Below, one piece after another: positions 1 through 14,000 of a stretch of DNA of 64,000 nt. The DNA is from Ophioderma brevispina. Lineage: Eukaryota > Echinodermata > Ophiuroidea > Amphilepidida > Ophiodermatidae. The notes beneath the pieces were generated by a model. The model did no database searches. It had not been told where the DNA came from and saw nothing but the letters and a program-made list of their open reading frames with translations. The stretch spans positions 124,001 through 188,000 of the forward strand of contig JAMKCH010001667.1 of assembly GCA_023653785.1 (NCBI GenBank). Direction: 5' to 3'. Position 1 is the stretch's first letter; the number at the start of each line of letters is the position of its first letter. A program made the position numbers and the translations under genes.

Positions 1-3000
1 TTGCTTGTTGTGTTGTAGCAGCCTACGGCGCTCCACAACAGCACCCTGAGCACTTCGGTAGATTTGTCATGTGTTATAAGAATTAAATATTACTTATATT
101 TTATAATTATTATTATTGTAATGATATTGATCAATTCAGTATTGCAACCATAGAATTGAGTCTAATGTGTCTTTTCTCTTCTATTTTGTAATCCTTCATC
201 TTGATACGCTGTCCACTGACACACTGCAATGCCATCACCACTCCACCTGCATCCTGGTTATCATCAATCAACTTCTACATGCTACAGGTAAGTGACATTC
301 AATGGCATCACTCCATCTTGGACAAAATCACTCTGGCCTCAACAAACCATTCAAAGTGTAATAGATTAAGTCCCAAATTAACCGCAAAAAAGATCATTCA
401 CCCTTGTGTCTATTTCCTTGATGTCTTATGAGATGAGAAAGAGGGAAAAAAGATGGGGGAGAGAGGGAGAAAGAGGGAAAGAGATGAGGAGAGAGAAAGA
501 AAAGAGAGAGAGAAAGAAAAGGTTTTTTTGCCAAATCTGTGTTAATCTTTACAATTTATCTAGGTGAATTTTATTTTATTTTTTAAAGTGAGAAAATCCA
601 TACTTGGAACACAATTCATAAAATCTTAAATATATGTGAATAAAAAGCAACATATGGCAAGGAATTTGAATTTAGGAGTTCTTCTTTTGCGCATATAATC
701 CGCATGCCAGATGATGAACCAGGCTAAACTTCACGCTCTTTATACACCACCACCATATGGTAAAAAGGGACTAGGGGGTCGGGCATCGTACGTCATTTCT
801 ATCACATAAGCTCCCTTTTGGGGATAGTGAAAATAATTGCAACCAGACCAAATTAGAACTTAGCCCCAGGACACGCATTGAAGAAGCTTGTAGTCGCCTA
901 CTCCGCAGCCGAACGATGACATGAATTGACAGATGAATCTTTTTTTCATCCCCATCTCCCTCACGGCTCTTTCTTTAAATACTGGAATTTCAGTGAACTG
1001 AGAATGAAAATAGAGGCAGATTGAATTTTTGCTCTATTTTGTATAGCGGTGGCCTGTTTGAATTAACAAACTGTTAGGCCTTTCAATAGAAATGAATGTG
1101 TAATAATGTGGGATTTGTAATGCGAGAAGAAATGGAATGGCTGTTGTGACAACTAGAAGTATTGGTAATTGTAGTCAGCATTGAGGTACATTTAACCCAT
1201 TAGAATTTGCAGAAATAATTCAAATGGGCCGCCTTTATCTTCCCCATTGAAGAATTGAAATTAGGAATTTCCCAACATACATGCAGAGAATACATGTAGA
1301 CCCTGCTCAAAGGGCAAAAGGGGATTTCAGAGATGGAGTATTAAAATACTGGGTTCATAGCTATTATGGAGGCTCTGGATTTTGTACAGTGCTGTATAGT
1401 TTCCCATGAACACTGAATGACAAATGCATATCTCTTCATCATCATAAATAAACCAATTTTAAAGGATGCCCCCTGTATAGGCCAATGTTTATCCATATGG
1501 GCTTAGTATCTCTGCTGGTCTATACCCACCTTCTTTTACAAATATCCGATTGGCTCATTACTTGGTATAATATGATAACAATTCTGATGAACCAATCAAA
1601 ATAGATCTTCTATATAGTGTATACATGCACATATATTTTCTTAACCAATGTCTTTGTTGGCCATCACATCATGTAATCAATTAGCAAAGTCAAGAGTTAA
1701 GGCTACCCCCAGGGGTTTGTTTTTTGTTTGTTTGTTTGTTTTTTATAAAATCAGACTGACTAAGGCAACTCTGAACATTTTAAATTTACTGAACCTAAGA
1801 AATGTATCAAGATTTTGAGCATGCTAACCCCATATGGTGTAAGAAAATCGTAAAACCTAAAGGTGCAATACAATATTAGGTGTCTACTTTTTTGATTGGT
1901 TACTTGAGGTTATATCATGTTCTATCGGTACTGAGCCAATCATGAGATACTTTAAGAAAATTAGTAGATCCTCGGAGTGTTTAAAATGATTTGTCTGCTC
2001 AACTTTGACACACTTATGTTAACATTCTGAATTGAACCATAAACGATTTGAATTGTCCCCCCCATTATCTTTCTGACCTCAAATGAAAAGTGAATTCTTT
2101 TTCATACGGTGCTCTACCACGGGAGGAATCTCTACAGTACAGTCTCTCACTTGAGGAATCTTTTTCATGGCAGACGAATTTGTAAACATTTATGCAAAAC
2201 TCTAGCAGACTGTAGGAGGCCATTCTTTTTGTTCTGACCACATTCTGTAAATTTCTTCCTCTCCGCATGTGACCTCCATTCTCAGAGGATCACGTGGCAA
2301 TAGAACTGAGCAAAAGGAGTCCATTGATGAGGTGTTGGTATGAGAACTTAAGTGCTAGCACTCTAAATGGGTTCCGATGGTTGATTTCTCTAGACATTCA
2401 AACGCTAACAAATCAACCGATGCAGAAATTCTGTATTTACTAAAGTCTGGGCAGGAAATTTGAGTTGGTCCCAAAATTCTTGCATTCATTTGTTTTGCCC
2501 ATTTATCTTGAATTAAATTTTTCAGGGAAAAAATAGAAAATTTGCAAACAAAAAAATCCACATTAGCATAACAAATGGCATAAAACACAGTAAACAAACA
2601 TTTATAAAGTGAAAAAAAAAGCATGCGTAAATACAAAAATCACAAAGGAACGCCAGACTAGTTTAGGCATAAATTATGGCTTTTGGTAGGCTTGATATCA
2701 AAGAAAATAGAACCGATGGCAACTTCCACTTTTGAAAAGGGGCTATGCAAAATGTGTTTGTATGTGTGCGCTCATGCATGTGGGCATGCCATTTGGGCCA
2801 TTTTTTTGGGTGAATACTACCTTTTCATTTCGTATGATGAAACAACAAAACCCTCAAAACTGGTAGGTAAAAATGCACAAAATGCTAAAGCCAATGCGCA
2901 CATTTTCCTGAGACAAACTTGTTAATGCATCCATGGATGGCATTGCTTGTTGTAGATACCAGAGAATTGAGGCATGCACCTGCAAAATGGCTGCATACAG

Positions 3001-4109
3001 TGGTATACATGTAGCTTGAAGAAAACCATCATGGACGAACAACTTGAAGACGTCAGGAATCAAGTTCATGAACGAACGAGCTCAAGTTGTCTTTATCATT
3101 GGATAATGGATACTGTACTATGTCAGAAAAGCAGTAGGGAACCTGGATCCACTGAATACTTTGGCTACTGTAAAATAATGGAGGATAAAATCACCACGTT
3201 TAAATGGGTTTCTTCAACTGTCAGTTTTGTTACTGTTAAGCAATTATAGGGAAGCTGAGAAAACAGGGATCGATCATCAGAATTTTTGTCTTATCAATAT
3301 TTGAAAAGACAACAATTAACAGTGTTTTTAACCCATTTTTTGGTGAGGCCTAGGGCTTTGCAAGAGAAGCTTCAGAGTCAGAGGTAAGATTTTAGGAAAA
3401 GAGAATACTATGATAGTTTTCATTTGGGGCAATCTTATGGCTGCATTGTTGCCATTTTGGAGTTAATTTGGTACCATACAACACAATGCCAAATTTGAAG
3501 GAAAACTATTGTCGCTTTATTAACTTTTTTTTAGTGTGTTTACTTTTGTTTAAGTACATGTCCTATCAGTATAAGACATTAGCACAACCTGTCATTGTCC
3601 AAACTTAATGCTTTAACTTTCATCCCAACCTGTAAATAGCTTAATCTTTAGGGTCAGTTTACCTAGTGATCACTTAACTCAATTTGAGCAATTGGCTAAT
3701 AGGCCAGGCCTGTTACAGGATAATTGAGTGGCTACTCTCAGCTGGACTTGCCTATCCAGGTGTTTGGGTTACTAGATCCAATATTGATTCCTTCATATTT
3801 AGCTCTTAGAAGAAAAACAATGCAAATTTTGATAAGAAGTACTTGTAAATTGTAAAACCAAATAAATTTCTTTTTTGATTTTTGGTTGACAAATTTTGAC
3901 GCGGTTGATCAAGTGCAGCCCGTGGCTTAGCTTGTAACTGTTACCGGCTAGTCAAGTGTTGGCTCGGCCACGCTGGCCACTTAGAAATAATGGCAGTGAT
4001 ATGAATAGTCAAAATATGAGAATTTTTAGTAAGTGCTTGTTATACTTAACCCCACTATCATTGTCTTGTTGCCACTAGGACTTTAAATGAGTGTTCCACT
4101 TTAAGCCTC

Positions 4110-4419
4110 CCTGTGGGCAGGAGGGGTGTATTGATCAATCCCAACAATGCACCAGTTTTGGGAAATTTCACCTCAACGGGTCAATGTGATCCCACAAAAT
4201 CCTATTCTTAACACACATAAAAATCCTGAATTCTCTGCTCATTTTGCCACAAGCATTAGTCTTAAGGATTTTTAGCGTGATTATGGCATGGTCCCTGTGT
4301 TTCTTAACTTTTAGAACCTTTTTATCCCTAAGTACTGACGTAGTTTGTACCCTTACAGTATGTCCCGCACATTGCAAATGCATTCCGGGATTGATTCAAA
4401 ACACCCTCGCCTGTGGGGA
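4110..4419 (+). mobile_element. MITE, family H (long imperfect TIRs), intact copy
   Basis: The left end, containing GGGGTGTATTGATCAATCCC and AATGCA, is an imperfect inverted repeat of the right end (TGCATTCCGGGATTGATTC then ACACCCTC). The interior contains AAATCCTATTCTTAA and CTTAAGGATTTTTAG, shared with copies at 59168-59438 and 47059-48308. It is non-autonomous with no coding capacity. Its outer limits are approximate. Confidence 0.65.
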
Positions 4420-7400
4420 TTGAAATGAGCAAGTTATCTATAACAAGTACTTTAAAATGGAACAAGGGCTAAAACAAAAGGGATTCTTAAAGTCCATTGT
4501 TTGGGATTTTTAGAGAGTGGACTTAGTGGAGATGCATCGATTCTATGGTAGATTAGCATCAAGTTTTTTGGGGGAACTCCAGAATTCAGCATTTTTAATT
4601 TGGGAATTGGACAGTATAGCATTTTAATGGGTTTGCATCAGAGAGACCCTAAGTCTTTTCACCCCCATGGCTGTGGGCAGGTGGAATGGCAAAAAACAAC
4701 AGAATAGAATGCGATAAGCTTGATCATAAGGAATAAATAATATTTTGATAATTTTTTGTCAACATTTCTTTTGTACATGTATTTGAGAGGCCGTTTATAT
4801 ACAGAATTACTTTCAATTTTTGGTAATCACGCAAATGAAAGGCAGAAGAATATTTCATGAATTTACTGATAATTGTTAATTGCATCTACTATCATTCCTT
4901 GATTTTAAGATGAGGCAGGACAGTCTCAGGCAGAACATGTCTTGATACCTTCTCAAACTGAATTTTCCCTGAACCAGTCATATTTTGTAATCACACATAA
5001 TCAGAACACTTTCACAAAGAGTGTTTGTACTAACACTGGTAAAAGGTGACATAGGGAACAATACCTAACCATGCTCTGACCTAGAGTCCTTTGTCTAGCC
5101 GACCCCAACACACTTCAAAATGGCCGCCTGCATCGGTTTGCTCAGCCCACCAAAGGGTCGCTTTAGTTATGTCTGTTGCTCTGCTTTGCTTTTGAAACCC
5201 TCCAGTGTTTGAGTTTTGTGATTCTTGGCAAAGCACTCTTTCGGTTTGAGAAATATAAATTGTGTAGTACTGTGTGGAACAACAAGTTGGGGGTATTGTG
5301 TGCTTCTAGTCCGTGTCAAAAGTTAACATTATTTTTGCATACAAGCTAGCGTAATAAGATGGTGGTCGTGATAGAGTTTGGGCATAGAAAACTAGCACGA
5401 TTTAGTTTGCTAATTCAAGAGAAATCTTTTGTGCACCTTGAAGTGTTCAACGATTGAGAAAGCGTGGATGGTTTCATCTGTGCATGGGGGTATGAATAAA
5501 GTCAAGAAACAAGGTCAGATAGGATAATTTCCAACAACTTATCTATGGGACTAGAATGTTACTGGTACATAGTAATCAAAAATTACTTCAGCCACCAAGC
5601 CTTTTGAGTCAGCATTGAAGGTGAAGTTACATTGTACGATAGTCCAATCGCAGCTAGTGATATATCTATCCAGTTGGAGAAAAATCAAAGGAAAACAATA
5701 CAATTAATGACAAACCTGAAAATATGCTAAAGAGGTATAATTAAACGTTATTGGTTAGGTCATTTGAATTTGAGATTTAGACTGATCTGGATCTGGTACA
5801 AGTCAATAATCCACATGTTCTATGATAGCCTTTTTGTGAGAATACTAAGGACTTGCTTATAAAGAGGAAATATTGAAACTCTTGTCAAAATTTATTTTTG
5901 TGAAATGGGTAGTGTATTGAAATGCCAGCAAAATGTTGACATTCTTTATTGTTCAAACTTTAATACTTCAGTGGCTATTAAGTTATCATCTACAGAAGAT
6001 GTATAAAGTTATATTGAATGGAAACAAAAGCTTTGGCCACTTAAACTAAATGTGATTTATAATAATCCTTGACCCAGAAGTAGAGCTATATTAATACTAA
6101 ATAGTAGCCATAGGAATTAGCCAAAGGTTTGATGTTTACCGACCAAATGAAAGCATCCCTGATAAGCGTGCAAAGCCTTTTGTCGATCTAATCACACCTA
6201 ATGAGTCCTCCTTTGTAAGATTAATATAAAGCTTGCCCTTGTTTTTAACAAAAGCCTGTACTTGATCATGACCATAAATGGCAAATAAAAGCACAAAAAT
6301 GCAGATAATTAGGCCAATTTCTTTTTTGCAAGTTCATTTGTGGATTCTGGTATAGATATAGGGCCTTATTCATTCCTGAAGATCAACAAAATGTCTAATT
6401 AACTTTTAATTAACTTGTGGCTTTCATGACCAAGCAACTGGAACAGATTTCAATTGGGGCATATAAAAGCCATTTGAAAAAAGTTATTCCTGAAGAAGAG
6501 AAATTGTTTTGACTAAAGACAGGTAGAAAAGTCAAACTTTTTTGATCTTTCAACATTTTTTGAACTGGAGAGATAACAATGACAAGTTCTTTAGATAATC
6601 CGTATTTTGACATGTCATTGACACAAAAATTTGAACTTTGTTAACTAACTTATTGGCAACTCTTCAACCTCATATCAAGGATAATCTTAAATTGTGATTA
6701 AAATGTAATGTCACTATTAAATAGCTTTAAATCGCTGTTTTTCTGTTCAAAATAATTTGGAGTCAAGATTTCTCTCCTTTTCAAAGTAGTTGTGAGTGTC
6801 AAGTGGCCCTTGCCACCCATGGGTGGTAGGCCAGCAAGTAACTTTAGAACTGTTTGATAAACATCATGGCATATTAGTAGTGATAAATGTTTAGGCTTGA
6901 AAAACAGTTGAAATTTTGAGACTAAAATCCCCCAAATATTTGCGTGAATTATGTTTGAACGCAGTCTGCCTTCCGGTGAGAAATGACAGATGCATGTATT
7001 TCTGATTGAGACTGCTATTTGTGCCTTTTAGTATTTCCTTAAAATTAGAACCAAACGGGAACACCCATGCCTTAAATTTATGGAGTTACAGAAATTTCAT
7101 AAAGTAATTGAATCAAATTCTGATAGAAAGGTTTGTTGATGAATAGTAGGGAGATTTTGTTTTGAAGGTTCCGTTTGAGTAGTTCATAGCCAGATATTAA
7201 TAAATGTGAAAATATGTAATGGATTTTCAGCAACATTTGAGGTCTGTCAGGACACCCAAGTTCAGAAACCAAAAACTTTTAAGCTGAAAAAGTTAGTTTC
7301 TCAAGTGAGTTCTTATTTGCTCAGTCATGCAACAAAATAATAAAAACACAGTTTAAATTTTCGTTACACCATGCCAGGCAAGTGTTAAACTAAATCTGGG

Positions 7401-7832
7401 TTTTGAGGGTAGGTTTGGGGTATGTATAGTCCAATTAACTTTTACAATACTAGGCGATAATATGACCAATTATGTCCCAATTAGCTCTGGTCCAGAGCTC
7501 TTTTTATTCATTTATTGACTTGGTATTAGTACTATAGCGAAACAGAAATGCAACGGCATGGATAATTTGTGCTGCATACTAAATTGCAGCTCTTTTCAAA
7601 GAATGAGTCAGGAAAGAAAATGAAATGGAGCAGTGAGACAGAGGGCTACAAACCCAGAGAAATTCTTAGTTCTTGTTAGTGGCTTACTTACATTATGTTT
7701 TCAGCCCCAAATTATGGGCAAAGGGGCTTTAGACTTAGGCAACTTCTGTCACACAGGTGTGCATGCTTTCATTTCAAAGCAGCCAAATTATAGTTTTTTG
7801 ACAGGGTACAGTTCAATTGCCTTTAATGCCCC

Positions 7833-8098
7833 TATAACCCTAACCCTGACGTCGGTTTCCAGGCCTATCTCCCGGGAGGAACGGAAGGGGGGAGGGAAGC
7901 GGGGAACAAGAAAAGTCGCAAAATTCGGGTGGGATTCGAACCCAGGGCCCTTCGGGCCAAAATCCCATGACCCGGGATAGCACGCTCGGCGGGTTTGTTC
8001 GCTGGCCCGGCCAGCGATTTCGTGCCCATCTGAGTCTTGGTTTGATGACGTCATCTCCACTTTCTGGAATTGGGGATTTTTCTCATTAACACAATGAG
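7833..8098 (-). mobile_element. tRNA-derived SINE (family 1)
   Basis: On the minus strand the element carries a perfect Pol III B box, GGTTCGAATCC (7932-7942), in a GC-rich head (CGAGCGTGCTATCCCGG). The same head and body, including GCGACTTTTCTTGTTCCCC, occur at 49903-50233 in the opposite orientation. The accidental 90-115 codon open frames across it are not genes. Confidence 0.65.
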
Positions 8099-11000
8099 TT
8101 TTGGTGAGACTTGGTTGTGATAGGTAAAGAATAGTGGCTTTTGATTTATTTAACCAGATTAAGGTGACCTATGTTTCTTCCATTCGCATACAATTAAAAG
8201 TAATCAGGCCTCTGTCAAGAATTATACTTCATCCTTGGAAAAGTGGGAATTGTTTATGGCAGAGGAAATTTCAAAAACCACACTATTTGGCATGTACATC
8301 CAAAAAGTGGTACCTGGCGTGAGAAAATTGGAATGACTTCACTTGGTGGGCTCCTACTAAAAACTAAACACTTTCAGTGATTTCTTTCAAACTTTTAATG
8401 TTTTATTGAAATGCCCAACATGTTTCACCAGTCAATTAAAATTGGGTTTTGCTAATGTCAGAAAGACCACCACAAGCAAGACCCCATATCAGATCGCAAT
8501 AGACCCTGCACACACATGCGTCAATGCCGATAAATGCTGTGGTGTTTTCGACCAGATTTTAAATGTTGTTTTCTTGTAAACAAAACTGGTGCATATCCAC
8601 AGGCTGATGAAATATGGAGCAATAGTCAATGCTAGACTTAATTAGACCTGGGCCTCCTGCCACCAGAAAAAACCCTGGTTTGAGTTTGATTTTGACCAGA
8701 TTAACACAATCAAATTACACTTGGGAGGCTAAACTTTGTGTAAAATAACTCACCGGTGTATATTTGGGTGTGGTGTAAAAGGTTGTTTTTTTCTAAACAT
8801 TTGGTTACAAGTGTGCCGAAACATTGTCAAGCATTGCAATTGAAGGTGGCAATGCGGGGGATAAGCCCAACACAGTCGTCCGGATGCAGGTACTGTTAGA
8901 AACAGTCATGCAAACTATTCATATAAGACCATTTTGGATTCTTAAATGGTGTTGGCACAATGTTCTAGTTTGGATGATTTAGAAAAAAAACATTCTCCTG
9001 TGCAATTTGACAGCCCACCAATGCTAGCATAAAATGGCTTATCTTAAAAGGATACGGTGCTATATTTATACATACAACCCTTTAGCTGTCCATAGTTTAT
9101 AGTTTGGTTCAGCTTGATAAGACGTTGTTTGTATATTTATAGAATTCCTGGGATTTGTTTGGCAAAAAAAAAATAATTACATTATACCCATCACACTACC
9201 TGTACAGAATACAGCTTATGATAAGAGTGGGAGCAAAACTAAGGTTTTACCCCCCCCCCCACAGTGGGGGTGAAATGAAATAACATGCATTTATCAATGA
9301 TGACTTGAATTTTGCTCCCTCCTGTCTTAATGCCTCCAGTATGCCCCATACTATTGGGCAATATTTGATGCATATTACCTTCTTATCTTACCATCTGCAC
9401 TATATTGGCATTAATGGTGGAATGGATTAACAAATGCACAACTCCAAAAAAATCCTTTCAGAAGAACTTTGTGACAAAATTCCACTGTGACTATTGCAAT
9501 AGTAGAATATTGTTACCCTACAATTACTGATGTTAAAGAGTTTCCATTAGTAGCCGTTATTGAGGCAAAACCCAGAAATGAACGTGATGAAGGCATTTTT
9601 TTGACATATTATTTTTGTGGCTATGACATTTGTCTGCTGGAATAGAAAAAAGATAATCAAGCGGTAAAATCTTTTTTTTAAAATTGTACACAATTTCCTT
9701 TACTCTTTTCTTTCTTTGTAACCCCCCTTTTTATTTCCTTCTATAGTTAAAATTGGATTAGAAAATATAAATCATTTGCATTAACCTGATGGTAATGCAT
9801 CAATGGTCAGTTTTGATATTGAATGATGACATTATTTTATATAAGAGTAAGGAAAGTAGCATTTTCAATTACAAGCCCAAATTGATTTTATTGAAATCCA
9901 CGCATTTCTGGTAGCCTTTTATGTGCAACTTGAGATGGCAATTGCTGTATGGTAAGGTTTGAAACAGGCATGAACAGACTCATGTGAATATCAGGATGGC
10001 AAAGTGCAAAGAACACAAAAAATTGGATGAAATTAAAAATGTGGGACCATGCTAACTTGTGTAGAGGGAGGTACATAAAATTTGTGTTTGGAGATTTTTT
10101 AGTTATATTTAAAACAAATAAAGTAAACAAAGGCAGAAATTTAAAGTTTTGGAAATGTGTTAAAGGTGTAATTAGCATCTGATCTTCAACTTAACTGCAT
10201 TGCTCTCCCGATAGAACTAGAGATTTTGATATACTCCTGGCATCAAGGAAAGAAATACTTATTCTTCCATTGGGGAATGACTGATTCTTATTTTCAGTTC
10301 AGAGTGTGGACTAGTTTAACTTAGAAAAAAAAAATTGTCCAGGGAATTTGAAATAATCCACCAGACACAATCATGACTTTTTGTTATATTTGATTCATAA
10401 TCATAGTCAAATGATTGAACATTGAACATTATCAGGAACATTTACTCAGCGAGGAGGAAATACAAAAACTGAGGCTATTATTGGAAGTACAAATAAGTTA
10501 AAATGTGGCAAGTTGAATTTTAAACACTGATAAAGTTTTTCAGACCAACGTGGGCATATACCATTGCCCCAGGCATAGATATTTAACCAAATCTAACTGA
10601 AAGTATAGCACATTGTGCAAGTCTTATCAAATCCTTTCTTCTTATTGTAAAGTGACCTAAAGTAGAAATATAATACCATAGGTTCATTCAAAAATAAAGC
10701 ACTGGAAATTTTGTCCCTTACATTTGTCATAACACTTGCCGTCTAATCTGCAAAGCCAATAGTTCAATCTCTTAATCTGATTTTGCAGTTGTTACGATTT
10801 CACAAAAGTCACGATTGGGGCAAATTCGATGGAGTTTAGTCAAGGATAGAGTTTTCCCATAGTGAAATATTAGAGGTTGTCTTTTATACTTGATTAATTA
10901 ATTATGAGTGATCATGAATATGGCATTAAGCTAGCTTTTATTATGATTATTTGATTTTATATGTAAAGCTGTAAATTTACATATATCTGTGGTGCGCGCT

Positions 11001-14000
11001 GAGATTTTGCTTTAAAATTAGTCTCTTTGGCTCTTCTATTTTCCAGAGTTGTACAATAAAAGCCGCAGTCATTTATCTATGAGTAATGTTCCATGATAGG
11101 TTCAATTATTTGCGCCATGATCGTGATTCAATTCTAACAACAATCATGATGTGCTGGTGGACTTATTTAGAACCTGGACAAACTTTTCTCTTAGTCCATT
11201 CTTGATATAAGAATTAGTCTTTCCCTTAGGAGAAGATAATTATTTCTTCCTGTTGCCAGGCATATGGTCTGATCTATTTATTTATATGCTTGAATTGAGT
11301 AAAAGCATTTATATGTAAATTTCTTTGTGTTTTTTATAAATTAAAATTAATCATAGAGTTTTTTTTTACTTTTTTTATTTCTTTTATTTTTTTCAGGTTG
11401 TTAATTAACTACCCAAATCTGAAAAATTACAGGATTAAGTTGTAAACGTAAATGTTACATTAACAATTTATGTGACATTGTAAAGAAAACGGACTATAGT
11501 TGATAATAACAGAACAACTGTAACATCGTTGACCCTGTGTTGCACTACAGAACTCATCTTCCACCATTGCCGAAGAATGACAAATATCATTCAGGGATTT
11601 CTTTCATTTATGGATTGTTCAACAGAAACCATTTTGCTATGATACACACAGATGTTTATCATGCCCATAGGGGCCAATACGGGTAATATCCGAATCTGAG
11701 CCAATCTAATTTTAGCCTTGATACTTCCCAGGACAAGGAGATATCAACAAGATCCAATATGCACTCAGAGTATCATTTCTAACCTGGCTCCAACATTTCA
11801 AGAGGTCTGCCTGGCATAGAAATAATTTCGCCTTGGCAACCAAGTAGCTGAATTCCAAGATGCCGAACCCGACGATGGGACGGGATAGCCCATTGTTCAA
11901 ACATGACTCATGGCTGTATTTGAATACATTGCAAGACTTTGTGCTTCTAACCCTAGTCCTTGCTCACATGTACTTTGGCTTCATTCTAACCAGGCAAAGA
12001 TACTAATTACCATGGAGATGTCTGTGAGAGTGAAATACTTTGCCCGGATGGCTTTCTGACAAGTCTCGCTGATATAAAGAAATGGCTTGCCTGCTTTAGT
12101 GCTATATGTGGTGTGTGTAGTAACTAGATATTTCTAGCTCATATCTTTTGGCTAGTTAACAAGCAGGATTGGATTATGTTCTTTTTTCGTAGCTTGCAAA
12201 ATGGCTGAAGAAATGTGCAATGAAATTTAATACGATTGTTAGGTGCTCGATTAATTTGTTCTACCCTCCGGAGCAAAAGTTTATCGGTTAGCGGTGTATC
12301 GGTATATATAAATTACTTTGGAATTGGGGAAGGATTTTCAGTGTGCTTGTATTTGTGTTCCGTTGAAATAGGTTTTCATGAGACAATATTATTCCTCACA
12401 CAGCATATGGCTGAGGTAGGTATCCGCCACCCCTTTAGCAGGAACAGATTTTAACAAATTTAAACTTTGGTTTAACCTAACTAATATGATGCTTTTCATT
12501 TGGTTAGAGCATATTATGTTCAGTCTATTGCTAAGGTGTAATGAAATTATAATTTCAATAAGAACTGTATAGAAACTACACCCCTTCTACATTATGCATA
12601 CAGTTCCGGCAATGCTGTGTGTAAAGCGTTACCATTACAGCATTGTCTGTTTTTTTGTATTTGTTAGCTACGGATTCTTTTTCCATTTGGAAACTTGTCT
12701 CAGTTCATGAAGCTTTTCCCATATCTCAAGAATGTTGCTAATGAAATAGCATTTGGCTGGAAGAGTGGGTGGTTGAGCAAGATGTCGGCATTTTGTGCAG
12801 TAACAAAGTGCGTTTCATCGGCTACCACCGAACATTGTTACTCCTCTTCCTGTATTTAAAACCAGTGGACAAGCCCTTGAAAATAATAAATGTACATGTA
12901 ATGTGAGACCAGTAACCTGAAACCAGGATGCCAAGCAAATTCACTCCCAGTTGTTTCCTCTTCGACCCCAATCTACCTGATTTCTGCACATTTGACCTTC
13001 ATTTCGCCCAATTGTTTGTGAAGCCTCCACACATCGACATCCCTAATGGAATAAAATCAACTTAGCCTGATTAATCTAATATTTGTCTTGTCCAAGTTGT
13101 ACTTGGATGTGCTTGACTAACAAATCCAGCATAATTGGTTTCACACAACTAGTGCGATATGCAAATGAATCTGTGTTAAAAAAACTTTAAAGGCACTACA
13201 TTTCTTTTAAAAAATGCTGCAAAACCACATATTCTTTTCAAACAGCTATTAATGGCTGTTTAGTAGCAGCATCACATTTTTACAAATTCAGATAATTATA
13301 CTGATGCTTGGACAAACACTATCTTATTTCACAAATCATCAATCAGTTGTGAAATATATGAAGTTAAAGCTTTACGTGTACAACAGCCCGGTGTTCAGTA
13401 TTTCCTATCTAGTAGCCTATTTGGTGCTTGAAAGTGGTAACATAAAAAAATGCACAAAAGATGTAGTATTGGAACATGACGGTAAATTCCTCATGATAAA
13501 ACCGCATCTCTGATAAATTTATTTTTGCAAGAATTTTGCAAAATACAGGATAGCCGACCCATTTTATTTTCAAAAATGAAAATGGCATTCACAATCCCTC
13601 CACATTGAATATTTTTGTTTGCCTTTAAAACCCTGCACTTAACAGAGTCATTATCGCTATTATACCAGTCGTTGTCTGGCTCGATCCGATTAATTTACAC
13701 ACCTTACAGGGATTGGCACCTGCAGTCTGTGAGAGATGGGCGGGTTTGAATACACAACCAACTATGGAATTACCCGCTGGTGCCGATCTTGTGGAAGTGG
13801 CACATCTTTTCAGCTAGACTTGCTGCGTACAAATTGATGCAATTGCCACACCACTGTTTTGTACCAATTTTTGGAGCCATGAGTCATGAGTAAAGGATGT
13901 TGGTTGATTTTGTGATTTATTGAAACAAAAACAGCAGACAGGTTCTGGCTTGCGTGTTATAATGTGAGTACATGTGGGCTGCTTTAACCAACCAAAACAA

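Noticed and set aside
19..57. Short candidate exon between TTGTAG and GTAGAT at the window edge.
   Set aside because: The donor is weak, the segment is only 39 bases, and it has no recognisable product; it cannot be supported.
201..287. Possible exon ending at a strong donor (ACAG|GTAAGTG) at 287/288, in the phase needed to join 19478.
   Set aside because: The encoded residues do not resemble the N-terminal strands of a cadherin repeat. No AG acceptor lies between the upstream pyrimidine tract and this site; the ACAG itself is the first AG.
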